From: JAEINY01 sp942490535
GTDB lineage: Bacteria; Bacteroidota; Bacteroidia; Bacteroidales; Marinilabiliaceae
Assembly: GCA_942490535.1 (NCBI GenBank)
Contig: CALNXQ010000003.1
Coordinates: forward strand, 868,001-932,000
DNA length: 64,000 bases
Direction of reading: 5' to 3'
Shown: piece after piece, positions 8,512 through 18,962 of the stretch
Numbering within the stretch: position 1 is the stretch's first letter
Layout: each line of letters begins with the position of its first letter
Program-made: the position numbers and the translations under genes
Notes under the pieces: generated by a model
Seen by the model: the letters and a program-made list of their open reading frames with translations, nothing else
Database searches by the model: none
Told to the model about the DNA's origin: nothing

Positions 8512-11508
8512 ATGAAAGAGCGCATTTTAAAATCAATTATAAACGTATTTGCCATCCTGACAAGCTACAGGACTGACAACAATACTTACATAAACAATAA
8601 TATCATAGAAATATACCTTTCCACCAAATTTTCCAAACCGACGCAACAAAGCTATTTGCAGCTATTCGCTGATCGTCACGCATACTATTACGATCTGATG
8701 AGAAATTCATTCCAGGACAGAGAACGGTTTTTTTTAGAAGAAGTACAAGCGGAATGCTACATCATAAATCGCGAATTACCAGTTTCAGAAAAAGTTAATT
8801 TCTTTATTTATCTATTGGAGTTTTATCCATTCTTCAAGCATTCTTTATCCGATACAGATCTTAAAACAGGAACGGTATCTTCAATCTTTAAATCCATTGC
8901 TGATTACTTATCCATTGAAACCAATACATATGAAGATTGCTTTTCATTTATCTCCGATGATTTTTCGCAAATTTCAAAAAAGAATCGATTATTAGTGTTT
9001 TCTGATCAGGAGGGATTAGTGATACGGGAAGTGATGTGTGAATACGCACCACCCGTTAAGGGAGTGGTTATCTTTTTGGAATTAATCGAAGAAAAAATCA
9101 TTCTTTTCAAAGTAAAGGGGAATTCACGATTTGAAATCAATAATCAATTAATCTATAAAAGTCGTGTATATTTCTTAAAGGAAGGTGAGGTTATTTTTGT
9201 AGACAATAGTCATCCCATATACTACAATGACATTATAAAAAAATTTCACAGCAATAAAAACCTGATTTCCATTAAATTGGCAGTCGATAGCGTTGAGTAT
9301 GCCTATAAAAAAAGCACCAATGGAATCAAATCCTTATCTCTGGCGGCTAATTCTGGCGAACTAATAGCTATTATGGGAACCAGTGGTGCTGGCAAAACCA
9401 CCTTATTGAATATTCTAAATGGTAAAATACGGCCCGATTCAGGCAATGTTCTAATTAACGGAGTTAATGTGCATCAAAAATCAGATCAAGTGAAGGGAAT
9501 CATTGGATACGTTCCTCAAGATGATACTTTAATTGAAGAATTAACGGTGTATCAAAACCTCTATCTGACAGCTAAATTATCAGTAGGTAAATCCAGTAAA
9601 AAAGAACTGGAAGCGCTTGTTGATAAACACCTCCATGATTTTGAGTTAACGGAAATAAAGAACTTGAAAATAGGTAAACCCAATGAAAAAATCATCAGTG
9701 GTGGACAACGAAAACGACTAAACATTACCCTGGAGCTCATTCGAAATCCGCTGGTTCTGTTTCTGGATGAACCGCTCTCCGGTCTATCTTCATTTGATTC
9801 GGATAAGGTGATGATATTACTGAAAAAATTAACGCTGGAGGGGCGAATTGTCATCGTAAATATTCATCAACCCTCATCATACATCTATAAATTATTTGAT
9901 AAATTGCTATTCATTGATCAAAAGGGATACCCAATCTACTATGGGGATGCACTAAAAGCATTACCGTATTTCAAATCCGCATTTAACATGGTCGACGCTC
10001 ATATTTTTGAATGTTTATTATGTGGAAATGTAAATCCGGAAGAAATGTTTCACATCATCCAAAAATCTCCAGTATCCTCAAGTACAAAAAACAAAAAAGT
10101 AAGAAGTAAAACCCCGGAAAAATGGTACAACTATTATGTCAGAAAGCAGAAGAAATTAGAAATACCTGATCATAAAGAATACACTAAATTACCCGAATCA
10201 GGGTTAAATACGCCCGGAAAAATTCAACAGTTCTTAACCTACTTATATCGTGACGGTTTAGTAAAAAAAGCCAATATTCAATCTGCTGCCTTAGCAGTTA
10301 GCATAGGCCCGCTGCTGGCCTTTTTACTAGCTGCTTTTTGTAAGCAATATGATCCTGAATCTCAAAATTACCTGTATACGACCAATGAAAACATACCAAT
10401 TTTCTTGCTAATGAGCGTCATTGTGGCTTTGTTTATCGGTTTAATCAATAGTGCAGAGGAGATTCTAAAAGATAAAAAATTGCTAAAAAGGGAATCGTTC
10501 ATTGGTTTAAGTAAAACAGCCTACCTATTTGCTAAAATGAAAATGCAGTTTACATTATCCGCGATTCAAATGCTCTCTTTTGTTTGGGTGGGAAATAGCA
10601 TCCTCCAAATTAAAGATATGACTTGGCCATTTTTCTTGATTTTATGGTCGACCGCTTGTTTCTCGAACATGCTGGGTCTATTTATATCTTCTATCTTTCA
10701 AACGCGCGCTGCAGTATACATCACAATACCCTTTCTTCTAATTCCGCAGATTTTATTAGCGGGGGCCGTTCTTGAGTATGATAATCTGAATAAATGGTTT
10801 AAAACCAATAAAAATGTACCGGCCATAGGAAATAGCATGGTTTCAAGATGGGCTTATGAAGCACTGGCTGTGAAACTGTTTAAAGACAATCAATTCGAGA
10901 AAAAATTTTATCTGCTGGATGTGGACATAAATCAATACAGCTACATTCAAAATTTCTACATCCCAAAAATACAAGACCTTATTTACAGCGATAAAGCAAA
11001 GGAGATTAGCGATAAGGAGAGTACCAATTTGCTTAATATGCTTGCACAAAGTACCAATCAACTAAGTTCAATTTTAAATCTAGAGAAAAGATTCACTCTG
11101 ACTCCACCAATAACGATGCTTGACATGGAAGAATTCATAAGAGCGGCCAGAACTAAATCAGCTTGTTTACTGGATTCGCTTCGCATAATACGTGATCAGA
11201 AAACCGAAGAGATAGGAGATTCGATCTACTCCTATTTATACAATCAGTATTACAATAAAAGTTTAGCAACATTGGTATATTGTGATGACACAAGAGTTAA
11301 AACACTGTATATCAAAAATAGATTCATTAGACGCTTTAGACCAATTTATGACCTTCCCCAAAACCGAATGGGAATAGCTCACTTTTATGCTCCGTTTAAA
11401 CGGTTTGGAAACTGGAAAATCACAACACCTAATTTTAACATGGCAGTCATCTGGCTTTTTAGTCTTAGTTTACTCATAATCACGCGACTTAAAATTAATA
11501 AGTTTTAA
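8512..11508 (+). CDS. Fused ABC transporter, ABCG-like (ATPase plus membrane domain)
   Basis: A 998-residue half-transporter in which the ATPase precedes the permease, as in ABCG/White proteins. The N-terminal 270 residues are soluble: a helical part, then a short beta domain (about 190-255, IILFKVKGNSRFEINNQLIY) that resembles a forkhead-like or regulatory module; I cannot name it firmly. Walker A is GTSGAGKTT (about 288), the signature ISGGQRKRL (about 394), Walker B LVLFLDEP (about 414) and H-loop NIHQPSS (about 450), all intact. Membrane helices cluster at about 590-760 with one last helix at the C-terminus; a large loop of about 210 residues lies between. The transported substrate is unknown. 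The neighbouring hybrid kinase is convergent with only 33 bp between the stops, so it is not co-transcribed. Confidence 0.88.
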   Translation: MKERILKSIINVFAILTSYRTDNNTYINNNIIEIYLSTKFSKPTQQSYLQLFADRHAYYYDLMRNSFQDRERFFLEEVQAECYIINRELPVSEKVNFFIYLLEFYPFFKHSLSDTDLKTGTVSSIFKSIADYLSIETNTYEDCFSFISDDFSQISKKNRLLVFSDQEGLVIREVMCEYAPPVKGVVIFLELIEEKIILFKVKGNSRFEINNQLIYKSRVYFLKEGEVIFVDNSHPIYYNDIIKKFHSNKNLISIKLAVDSVEYAYKKSTNGIKSLSLAANSGELIAIMGTSGAGKTTLLNILNGKIRPDSGNVLINGVNVHQKSDQVKGIIGYVPQDDTLIEELTVYQNLYLTAKLSVGKSSKKELEALVDKHLHDFELTEIKNLKIGKPNEKIISGGQRKRLNITLELIRNPLVLFLDEPLSGLSSFDSDKVMILLKKLTLEGRIVIVNIHQPSSYIYKLFDKLLFIDQKGYPIYYGDALKALPYFKSAFNMVDAHIFECLLCGNVNPEEMFHIIQKSPVSSSTKNKKVRSKTPEKWYNYYVRKQKKLEIPDHKEYTKLPESGLNTPGKIQQFLTYLYRDGLVKKANIQSAALAVSIGPLLAFLLAAFCKQYDPESQNYLYTTNENIPIFLLMSVIVALFIGLINSAEEILKDKKLLKRESFIGLSKTAYLFAKMKMQFTLSAIQMLSFVWVGNSILQIKDMTWPFFLILWSTACFSNMLGLFISSIFQTRAAVYITIPFLLIPQILLAGAVLEYDNLNKWFKTNKNVPAIGNSMVSRWAYEALAVKLFKDNQFEKKFYLLDVDINQYSYIQNFYIPKIQDLIYSDKAKEISDKESTNLLNMLAQSTNQLSSILNLEKRFTLTPPITMLDMEEFIRAARTKSACLLDSLRIIRDQKTEEIGDSIYSYLYNQYYNKSLATLVYCDDTRVKTLYIKNRFIRRFRPIYDLPQNRMGIAHFYAPFKRFGNWKITTPNFNMAVIWLFSLSLLIITRLKINKF

Positions 11509-11541
11509 AACAACTCTCCAAAGGGCCACAAAAAGGGAACA

Positions 11542-14073
11542 CTAATAGGATCTGGTAAGCACTTTGGTGATTTTTTTTAAATCCATCGGCTTAGCAATAA
11601 AATCATTAAATCCAGCTTCCAAACACTTTTTTTGAAGATCTCCAAAAGTAAAAGCTGATTGTGCAATAACCGGAATCCTGGAATTGATCCTTCGCAAAGC
11701 CTTTAATACTTCGAATCCATCTATATCTGACAAGCGCAAATCACAGAATACAATATCAAAATCGTGTTGACTGAAAAATATTTCTATCGCATTAGCCCCA
11801 TTGGCAGCCGGGGTGATCTTCAAATTATGTCGCGAAAAGAAGACCTTTAGTGGTTCGCTACTTTCGAATGTATCTTCAATGAGCAACGCACTTTTGTATT
11901 TTAAGCTTATATCTTTTTCCAAATAATTTTCATCCATTTGTTCACGCTCCCCTTGTGAGATCGGCAAATAAATAAAAAATGTGGTTCCTACCCCAACCTC
12001 TGTTTCCACTTCTATGGAACCTTTAAGTTTGTCAACAATGCTTTTAGCAATTGATAGTCCCAAACCGATCCCATTATAAACCAGAGAAGTTCCGCCCTGT
12101 GCTGTAAGAAAGGGTTGGAAAACCAAATCAGTATAGGTGCTTTCCATACCAATCCCGGTATCCCTTATTGTAAATTTCACCATACCCTGATTCACAACTT
12201 GAGTATCAACAGTAACTGATCCTTTAGGCGTAAACTTGAGCGCATTCTTAATCAATATTTCCAATAATTGTTTGATACGATCGCGAGCACTAAAAAAAAT
12301 GGAATTTATCAACGTGAGGTCAGGTTCATTTACAACTAATTTTACATTATCTTTTTTAAATTGGAGATGAGTCTCCCATTGTTTTATTTCGTGAAGCAAT
12401 TCAGCGATAGAAAACCATGAATAATGAAACGTTAACTGATTCGCTTCCAAAAGAGAAATCGTGACAATATTATTCACTGTTTCCAGCAGTTGATCACTAC
12501 TTTTCTTTATTAACATTAGATATTTTTGTTGCTTTGGTAAAAGATTTTCTGTATTAAACAGCTTAAGAAATCCATTTATATTATTCAGTGGAGTTCTTAT
12601 TTCGTGTGAAATATTGGCGAGAATTGTTTTTTTAACGCTCTCCACCTCTTCATTGATTATTTTCTGATTCACCAAATCTTGCTCCCGCTTTTGGAATTCT
12701 GTTACATCCCTCAATATTAGCATAACACCTACTATTTCACCACATACATAGAAAGGGGCAAATGAAATACTAAACCATTTTGCGTTATCTGCACCTATCT
12801 GAAAATCCCGCGAAAAATTCACTTGCCCACTCAATGCTTTGATGATATGTGGGTGCCAGTCAAACTCAGAAATTTTATTGGCCAGCGCATGGTAACGCTG
12901 ACCAATTATTTCATCGACATGAAGCCCCATTTCATAGTGCAAATTTTGAGACCAAAATTCAATCTCATCATTTTTATTGATTACCATGATATGGTCGCCA
13001 TAACGTTGTGTCAAATTTTGCAAAACACTTGAGTGTTTGAGCAACTTTTCCTTCTCATAATGCACCTTGCTAACATCTGCTACAATTGAGGCGATTTGAT
13101 TAGTATTCTGTATCCTGATCACACTACTTCTTATGTTGATAATTTTCATGTAAGAGTCCGCAGAATGGTGCAAGCGCATTGTAAAATTACCGGTAGCCCG
13201 ATGTTCAAAATTATGCGTGAAAAAATTATCTAATTCTGCAGTCTGGATGGGGTGTAGAATATTTTTCAAGTCACTTAACGATAGGCTTTCCTTTTGAAAA
13301 TCCAATACTTCTATAAATGCCTTATTGTTAAATATTATCTCAGACGCACATCCAAACACATTGATATTTTGAATCATAATAGCTTCTGAAAAATCGATGA
13401 GCACACTTTCAAAAGACACTTCCATTCCATTTAAAGCACAATTTCTTAAATAAGCATCTTTGGCATTGTCCTTTGTACCTTCAGCTATTTTTTCCAACTC
13501 CCTCCTTGTTGAGACTTCCCTGATGATTACAGTACGATAAAGTCCTTCATTTTTTACATTCACGTTCGACTTTAAACCAAATACTTGGAATATGGTATGG
13601 TCAATTTTAACATCTTCCACGACTCCATCCTCCTCACCATTTCTTAATACATCTTCGATAGCAAGCTCTATTGGAGTCGGTAGGAATAACTCCGCAATGG
13701 AACGCTTGGTAGGTTCGGGGACCTCAAATAGCTTTAATAAATTATTACCAAATAAGACCGTACACTGCCCATCTTTATCAACTGCAATGCAATCCGTTGT
13801 TAAACTATCTTTTAAGAGATTTAAAACATCAGCACCGTATCCATCAAGTCCTCTTGACTGTAGGAATGCCAGGGGCTTATTTTTTTGATAATATAGATAG
13901 TAGCCAAAGGCACAAACCGATAGCAAATAATGAAAAAAGAAGAGTAGATTCTGAGCATTGGCGGAAATAAAGGGAGATAAAAAATAAAACAAAACTGGTA
14001 TCAACATAAAAGTACCCAGTACCAGGAACTCTTTGCCATATATACAATTCTTCAAATAATCAAGATATCTCAT
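11542..14073 (-). CDS. Hybrid sensor histidine kinase with PAS domains and receiver
   Basis: An 843-residue inner-membrane kinase. Two hydrophobic helices at about residues 15-62 anchor it with almost no periplasmic loop. Three or four PAS-type modules follow (about 80-460; one carries the PAC-like YVCGEIVGVMLILRDVTE). The HisKA box is ANISHEIRTPLNN with the phospho-accepting His near 490. The ATPase has the N box LIKNALKFTP, G1 DTGIGM and G2 NGIGLGLSIAKS. The C-terminal receiver has FCDLRLSDIDG with the acceptor Asp near 777 and a conserved Lys in FIAKPM. With a receiver but no output domain it probably passes phosphate to an Hpt or separate regulator, or acts by protein contact. No cognate regulator is adjacent. 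Confidence 0.92.
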   Translation of the reverse strand: MRYLDYLKNCIYGKEFLVLGTFMLIPVLFYFLSPFISANAQNLLFFFHYLLSVCAFGYYLYYQKNKPLAFLQSRGLDGYGADVLNLLKDSLTTDCIAVDKDGQCTVLFGNNLLKLFEVPEPTKRSIAELFLPTPIELAIEDVLRNGEEDGVVEDVKIDHTIFQVFGLKSNVNVKNEGLYRTVIIREVSTRRELEKIAEGTKDNAKDAYLRNCALNGMEVSFESVLIDFSEAIMIQNINVFGCASEIIFNNKAFIEVLDFQKESLSLSDLKNILHPIQTAELDNFFTHNFEHRATGNFTMRLHHSADSYMKIINIRSSVIRIQNTNQIASIVADVSKVHYEKEKLLKHSSVLQNLTQRYGDHIMVINKNDEIEFWSQNLHYEMGLHVDEIIGQRYHALANKISEFDWHPHIIKALSGQVNFSRDFQIGADNAKWFSISFAPFYVCGEIVGVMLILRDVTEFQKREQDLVNQKIINEEVESVKKTILANISHEIRTPLNNINGFLKLFNTENLLPKQQKYLMLIKKSSDQLLETVNNIVTISLLEANQLTFHYSWFSIAELLHEIKQWETHLQFKKDNVKLVVNEPDLTLINSIFFSARDRIKQLLEILIKNALKFTPKGSVTVDTQVVNQGMVKFTIRDTGIGMESTYTDLVFQPFLTAQGGTSLVYNGIGLGLSIAKSIVDKLKGSIEVETEVGVGTTFFIYLPISQGEREQMDENYLEKDISLKYKSALLIEDTFESSEPLKVFFSRHNLKITPAANGANAIEIFFSQHDFDIVFCDLRLSDIDGFEVLKALRRINSRIPVIAQSAFTFGDLQKKCLEAGFNDFIAKPMDLKKITKVLTRSY

Positions 14074-14480
14074 GCTTATGATATTTAATTATTTATCCGG
14101 AACTAAATATAAGTCAAATCTCATTCAAATCAGATGACGAACATTACATTACAACTCGTCCTTTATAATGAACCATAACAACATCCAGAAATTGAATAAT
14201 CATTGCTTTACTAGTTGTTACGCTTAAATATAACGAATTAACTAAAAGAAGCGAAGAGAATCCTTAACAATTATTTATGGCTGTTCTTTCCTCACTAGAT
14301 AGTAGCCTTCAATAAATCTAGTTAAGGGGGACAAAGCATAGACAACCTGAAGAAATAAATAATTGAATTTCCGTGGCCAAAACAATCTAAATGTAAAAAG
14401 TAGTAACTCTCTCTCCCTTCAATGGGCTGACATAACAGTTCCTGCAAAATAGCATTTAGCAGGAACTGGATCGTCTTGTG
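14074..14480. other. Intergenic region, 407 bp
   Basis: AT-rich DNA upstream of both the minus-strand kinase and the plus-strand gene at 14556. I saw no gene, long hairpin or repeat. The kinase promoter should lie near 14080-14150, but no good TAnnTTTG match was found on the minus strand. Confidence 0.5.
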
Positions 14481-14511
14481 TTGACTTTAGCATTTTTATT
14501 TTCTAAATTTC
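14481..14511 (+). promoter_or_regulatory. Candidate Bacteroidota-type promoter
   Basis: TTG at 14481-14483, a 20-nt spacer and TAAATTTC at 14504-14511 match the Bacteroidota promoter pattern with one mismatch in the -7 box. Transcription would begin near 14518, giving a leader of about 38 nt before the ATG at 14556. Confidence 0.45.
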
Positions 14512-14555
14512 TTATATACCGCTAAAATATATTGTCATTTAAAGTAAAAAAGCCT

Positions 14556-15134
14556 ATGGAATTCTTCAAGATAGAAAAACTAAAAAACTATTCAAGTGGT
14601 CTCGGATTTAAAACCGATAGGAAAGAGTTAATAGTAAAAAATATAGGACTTGCCATTGAAAATCATGACATTCACTTTTTAGACAATACCTTTGATGAAA
14701 GTTGTACTTTTTACGGATACAGCGATAATCCGGGTACTAAAAAAGAGTTCCTAAACTTTATTCAGGCCTACAAAGGCAGACCGCATAGTAGATTTTACCA
14801 GATTTCATCTACTAACAATATAATAGAGTGCCAGGTTAAGGCTTTCTATGAGGTTTCGAAAATCCTGGGTCAGGATAACTATATTTCTTGGAAAAACACC
14901 TTTATCTTCAATGATAAAAACAAAATTATAACTGCTTTTATAAAGCATTACAATGTCCACGCAAAACCATGTGATATAGTAAAATGGTCCATTTACATTC
15001 AACAGATAAGTAAATGGTATCCATATGAAAAACTTTCTACAATAGCTTATCTGCCTGATGTGGCCTTAAAATATATCGCACATCAAAATAAACATAACAC
15101 TTCGCAACAACTTCAATTGTCAAAAGATCCATAA
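14556..15134 (+). CDS. NTF2/SnoaL-like fold protein of unknown function
   Basis: A 192-residue soluble protein. I start at the ATG at 14556 (MEFFKIEKLKN); an in-frame TTG at 14532 would add eight residues. The centre (about 30-125) has a helix, then IENHDIHFLDNTFDESCTF, then strands ending in WKNTFIFNDKNKIITAFIKHY. This layout matches nuclear-transport-factor-2/SnoaL folds, which bind small ligands or act as dimeric scaffolds; that assignment rests on fold pattern only. The C-terminal 50 residues are helical and basic. No signal peptide is present. It is followed after 14 bp by a 61-residue peptide gene and preceded by a good promoter, so the two look like a bicistronic unit. Confidence 0.6.
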   Translation: MEFFKIEKLKNYSSGLGFKTDRKELIVKNIGLAIENHDIHFLDNTFDESCTFYGYSDNPGTKKEFLNFIQAYKGRPHSRFYQISSTNNIIECQVKAFYEVSKILGQDNYISWKNTFIFNDKNKIITAFIKHYNVHAKPCDIVKWSIYIQQISKWYPYEKLSTIAYLPDVALKYIAHQNKHNTSQQLQLSKDP

Positions 15135-15148
15135 TTGAAAATTTAGTA

Positions 15149-15334
15149 ATGAAAAAATATTCAAAGCCTAAACTAACAAGGCATCCAATAGAAGCAAATC
15201 TTAACTTACTAATGATGTCTGGTGAACCAGCTTCAGAACCATCATATATCTCCCCGTCAAAAGAGTCAAGTCCAAAACATGAGTCAGAAAAGAATCCTTT
15301 TCAAGAAAGTCATCCTTTTGAAATTCACGAGTAG
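15149..15334 (+). CDS. Small acidic-tailed peptide of the MKKY-xKP type
   Basis: A 61-residue polypeptide opening MKKYSKPKLTRHPIEANLNL and continuing with LMMSGEP and a Ser/Pro/Glu/His-rich tail ending in two NPF/HPF motifs (NPFQESHPFEIHE). Short proteins that begin MKKYxKPxLxxxxIE, then have a Leu-rich centre and a SG(D/E)xP junction, are common in Bacteroidota; their role is not established. The layout resembles a leader plus variable tail, but no modifying enzyme or peptidase is adjacent. It lies 14 bp after the NTF2-like gene and is probably co-transcribed with it. Coding status rests on position and on family resemblance. Confidence 0.55.
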   Translation: MKKYSKPKLTRHPIEANLNLLMMSGEPASEPSYISPSKESSPKHESEKNPFQESHPFEIHE

Positions 15335-15973
15335 AACTTGTAAACTGAATAGCATTAACTTTCAAAATCATTCCTACACTCATGCACTCTATGAACGAAT
15401 CCTACTAGTTCCCAATGTGATTAGAATTCTGAACTTAACACAGGCATTGGCCAGATTTTCGAAACTATCAGTTCGAAATATACCCTACCCCTTCAAAATT
15501 TAAGACATAAAATTAAAACGAACTAAATTGATATTTCATTGAAAACGACTATCTAATATAGGTATGACTACTTTATTTATATTAGACGTTGATTTTATCC
15601 ATTAAAAAAACAAGTGACATCACCCTCCTTAAGTACCGAAATACAATTCTTTTTTTTTTAAACTCATCACACCGGATAGACTTAAAAAGAGAGTCATTAA
15701 GAAAGGGCTATCTAAAGTCGGAATAAAAAAAATTTAGTATCATTGCAGCATCTTTCAGAGTGGCGCAATTTCAACCGAAAAAGGTGGCGTAGTTAGACGG
15801 AAATAGCCATAAACCATCTCACTTCCTATTCTGTATATTATTAGCATTTTACACTGTTGCTATATACAAAATAATTTTTATACATCACGTATCATTTTAA
15901 TTCTGATTGATCCAATTATAACATAAAAAAGCCACTTCGCTAAATTGAAATAGCTTAAATGCCTGGTTTCTAA
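15335..15973. other. Intergenic region, 639 bp
   Basis: AT-rich DNA between the small peptide gene and the convergent T9SS protein. A plus-strand open frame at 15222-15503 overlaps the peptide gene in another frame and has no coding character, so I do not call it. No clear terminator or repeat was seen. Confidence 0.45.
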
Positions 15974-18250
15974 CTACCTTACAACTACCAAGGTGTCTTT
16001 AGTCACTTGTTTACGATATCCATGGGCAGTCACTTTCACAATGTAATGACCGGAGGCAACTGATAGCGGTATTTCAATCGCATTTCCATTAAACGTTTTA
16101 TTAACTATCTGTTCGCCGAGCATCGAGTAAATAGCTATATTGACAGATTCTGTATACTCAACATCTTCAACTTTAACCTTTACGATATTTGCTAAAGTAA
16201 AAATATGTATCCCTTCCTTCTCTGCATCAAGCTCTTCACCGTCTATCTCTCCTATTCCTGTTGAAACGGCATCAACAAAATGAAGTACAAACCGTTCATT
16301 ATTGGCCATTGCGGAAGTGTCGAAAGCATATTGTGAATGCAGTCTGAGATCAATCCATTCTCCGGTTGCCAAATCTTCAAGATATACAGATATATCCGGT
16401 AAAAATTGATACATATTAACAACAGATAAAATCATCTCACCGGCACCTGCGGCACCTACTTGATATCCTAATGGGACAGAAAGAGCTTCTCCTAATTCAG
16501 GCAAGGTATTAATGGCTAAGCGCTCGTCCTCCTTAATACTATATAAATAGGGGATTCTATCGTTACTTTCAAGTCGTTTTTCAGAATCAGATTGCCCCCT
16601 GCTTCCGGAACCACTTGATCTGAACAATACGGCTATTTCATCTGTAGTATGCTGATTCGCTAGTGTTAAACGCAGGATATCATTGGGCTCAACCACAGAG
16701 CTTTTTAGCATTCCCGTGGCATGAGTACGAGCCCCACGGGCCACACCAAAATCATGGCTTCCGTAATGATACACCCAAAATGATTGCCCGGGTGCAATAT
16801 AACGAGTTCCGCCATTAGTCCCCACATTTTCAACAATGTTATAAGTTGAATTTACCCGCTCAGCACCTATGGTTGTTTTGGTATAGATGGTTAAACGAGC
16901 ACCTCCAAACTCCCAATGAGCTGAACGTAATAAATCAAGATAGGCGGCATAAGGATTGGCCATCAGATGCCACCCATTGGACAGCGTTCGGGCATTCACA
17001 CCGGTATAATCCAATACATTCAAAGAACCATGATGGCTTACCTCTGCATCTGCATCACTCCCATTGAAGGCATATCCTTTCAATGGTTCGCTGAAACCAT
17101 CACCTGTTCCGGTGATATTATTCCAGGCATTATTCACAAATTCATATAGGAAATATGAATCCCCAAGGGCTTCGTAGTTAGCGATACTCACATTTGAAAT
17201 GGCATGAGCAATGTACCAAAACCGACTTTGTGGATAACTCCATTGAGTACTCGCATCCCCTGTAACATTACCATTAATAATGACTGAGGTTGGCTGGCTT
17301 ACGGTATTCTTAACAATTAAATCGCCATCAATGGTGGCATCACTTAATATGGTAACACTGCTTCCGGCAGCTACGGTCAGTAAAGCCCCGGACTCAACAG
17401 TTAAACTGGCTATGGTCACATCACCACTAAGTATCGGATAATTACTCATTGATGAAGAGATAATTACATTATCCAGTGCTCCTGGAGTAGCTCCTGACCA
17501 ATTAGCTTCATTCAGCCATTGGGTATCTTCTCCCTGCCAGGAATTGTCCTGGGCCAATCCATCAATGTGATCCCCCAACAGTCCATCAATAGGCTCTCCA
17601 AAACTCTCAATATCAACATACAGATCCGAAATATTTCCGGTAACGGCATTGATGCTCACATGAATATCCGAAATAACATCCGGATCTAACAAATAAATAC
17701 TGCCAACATAATTATCGACCCCCGGATTAATTTTAAACGAAAGTCCTCCCACTACCAAATTACAGCTAGCCGCTAATTCAATGTCTTTCAATTCCACATC
17801 TCCTAATACAACAACATTACCCGCCAATTGAGAACCATAGCTTGATAGGGTCATACTTCCATGGACGATCAATGTCCCCCCTTCCTCAACAAAAACATCA
17901 TTCAAATCATCCATGAAATCACCGGTTATTTCCAGTGTCCCACCGGATTTCACGTAGAAATCTCTCGTACTTAAAATAAGGGTTTTACCATTCTGTATTG
18001 CCAAATATCCCCCATCATTCACAGCACTGTTTCCATTTAAACCTATACCATTAAGAGTAATGTCATCATCAAAGGTGACATAACCATTAATATAGAGTTC
18101 CTGGTCAACAATTTTACCAGGAGCAATCCCCCCTGTCCAGGTACCAGCATCGGTAAAATAACCACCTGATAAGGTACTCGAATATTGTGCCTTCCCCACA
18201 CCGGTAGCAAGAAAGCTGCTAATCAACAAAAACACGTAAAACTTTTTCAT
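15974..18250 (-). CDS. T9SS type A surface protein with beta-helix-like domain
   Basis: A 758-residue secreted protein. Residues 1-21 are a signal peptide (MKKFYVFLLISSFLATGVGK). The first 330 residues alternate short strands with G-T-L-x-I-x-G patterns (GGTLEITGDFMDDLNDVFVE, GGTLIVHGSMTL, SVTILSDATIDGDLIV), like the right-handed beta-helices of G8/pectate-lyase-like surface proteins. A middle part of about 300 residues is beta-rich with no named domain. The last 75 residues form a type A T9SS sorting domain (VNIAIYSMLGEQIV, IPLSVASGHYIVKV). It should be exported by the type IX system and anchored on the surface or released. It lies 712 bp downstream of the repeat adhesin, so it is probably a separate unit. 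Confidence 0.82.
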   Translation of the reverse strand: MKKFYVFLLISSFLATGVGKAQYSSTLSGGYFTDAGTWTGGIAPGKIVDQELYINGYVTFDDDITLNGIGLNGNSAVNDGGYLAIQNGKTLILSTRDFYVKSGGTLEITGDFMDDLNDVFVEEGGTLIVHGSMTLSSYGSQLAGNVVVLGDVELKDIELAASCNLVVGGLSFKINPGVDNYVGSIYLLDPDVISDIHVSINAVTGNISDLYVDIESFGEPIDGLLGDHIDGLAQDNSWQGEDTQWLNEANWSGATPGALDNVIISSSMSNYPILSGDVTIASLTVESGALLTVAAGSSVTILSDATIDGDLIVKNTVSQPTSVIINGNVTGDASTQWSYPQSRFWYIAHAISNVSIANYEALGDSYFLYEFVNNAWNNITGTGDGFSEPLKGYAFNGSDADAEVSHHGSLNVLDYTGVNARTLSNGWHLMANPYAAYLDLLRSAHWEFGGARLTIYTKTTIGAERVNSTYNIVENVGTNGGTRYIAPGQSFWVYHYGSHDFGVARGARTHATGMLKSSVVEPNDILRLTLANQHTTDEIAVLFRSSGSGSRGQSDSEKRLESNDRIPYLYSIKEDERLAINTLPELGEALSVPLGYQVGAAGAGEMILSVVNMYQFLPDISVYLEDLATGEWIDLRLHSQYAFDTSAMANNERFVLHFVDAVSTGIGEIDGEELDAEKEGIHIFTLANIVKVKVEDVEYTESVNIAIYSMLGEQIVNKTFNGNAIEIPLSVASGHYIVKVTAHGYRKQVTKDTLVVVR

Positions 18251-18962
18251 CTTTCTTCTGTTTAAAAGTTAAGTTTATTGACTATTGAGTGATACTTATT
18301 TCCATCCTAACTCACCAACCTTAATTTACTTGAATTAACTCTGCCAAGAATGCACGAAAACAATCAAACGATTCGTTCTATTTCTTATGTGAAGCTTAAA
18401 ACTGTTTAGACCTATTTACTTTCTTGCAGCATCCAAATACATCCCTAATTAGCGCGCAACAATTAATACACTTTAGCAATTAGTTACCTAAATCACTATA
18501 TCAGCCAATAAGACCTGCCATCGAAGCCTTTATATGGATGCAGGCAGGCTTGGCTCGATAAAAGAAAATTCTAAAATTAAAATTACTTCACTCCTTTTTT
18601 CAACCAACAATGTACATAAGGTTAAAAACCATTTGGAGATACTAAAAAAACCTCACACGACAAGTGGCATCATTCATCTAATATACAGATAACCTATATC
18701 TTATCCAAGCATCTTTCAGTTTATTGTTTTATTGATTTTCTTTCCTCTTTTAAAACTGAGTCTCCATATGCAATGAGGGTACGCTGCCAACGTTAGCATG
18801 TAGAAATTTATTTTTAAATTTTTATCTTACCGACAATCCACAAAATCCCTACACCCTCTTTATCAACACATTAAGCTTGAAAAATAATTGTATGGCTTCG
18901 ATGAAAAATATGAAGAAGATGCCAAAACAAATTGAACATCCTCTTCTATACGATAATTTAGT
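18251..18962. other. Intergenic region, 712 bp
   Basis: AT-rich spacer between two minus-strand T9SS proteins. I found no open frame with coding character, no repeat and no strong hairpin. It must contain the promoter of the downstream gene (start 18250) and the 3' end of the repeat-protein transcript. Confidence 0.45.

Noticed and set aside
15222..15503. 93-codon plus-strand frame
   Set aside because: It overlaps the 61-residue peptide gene in another frame and has no coding character of its own.
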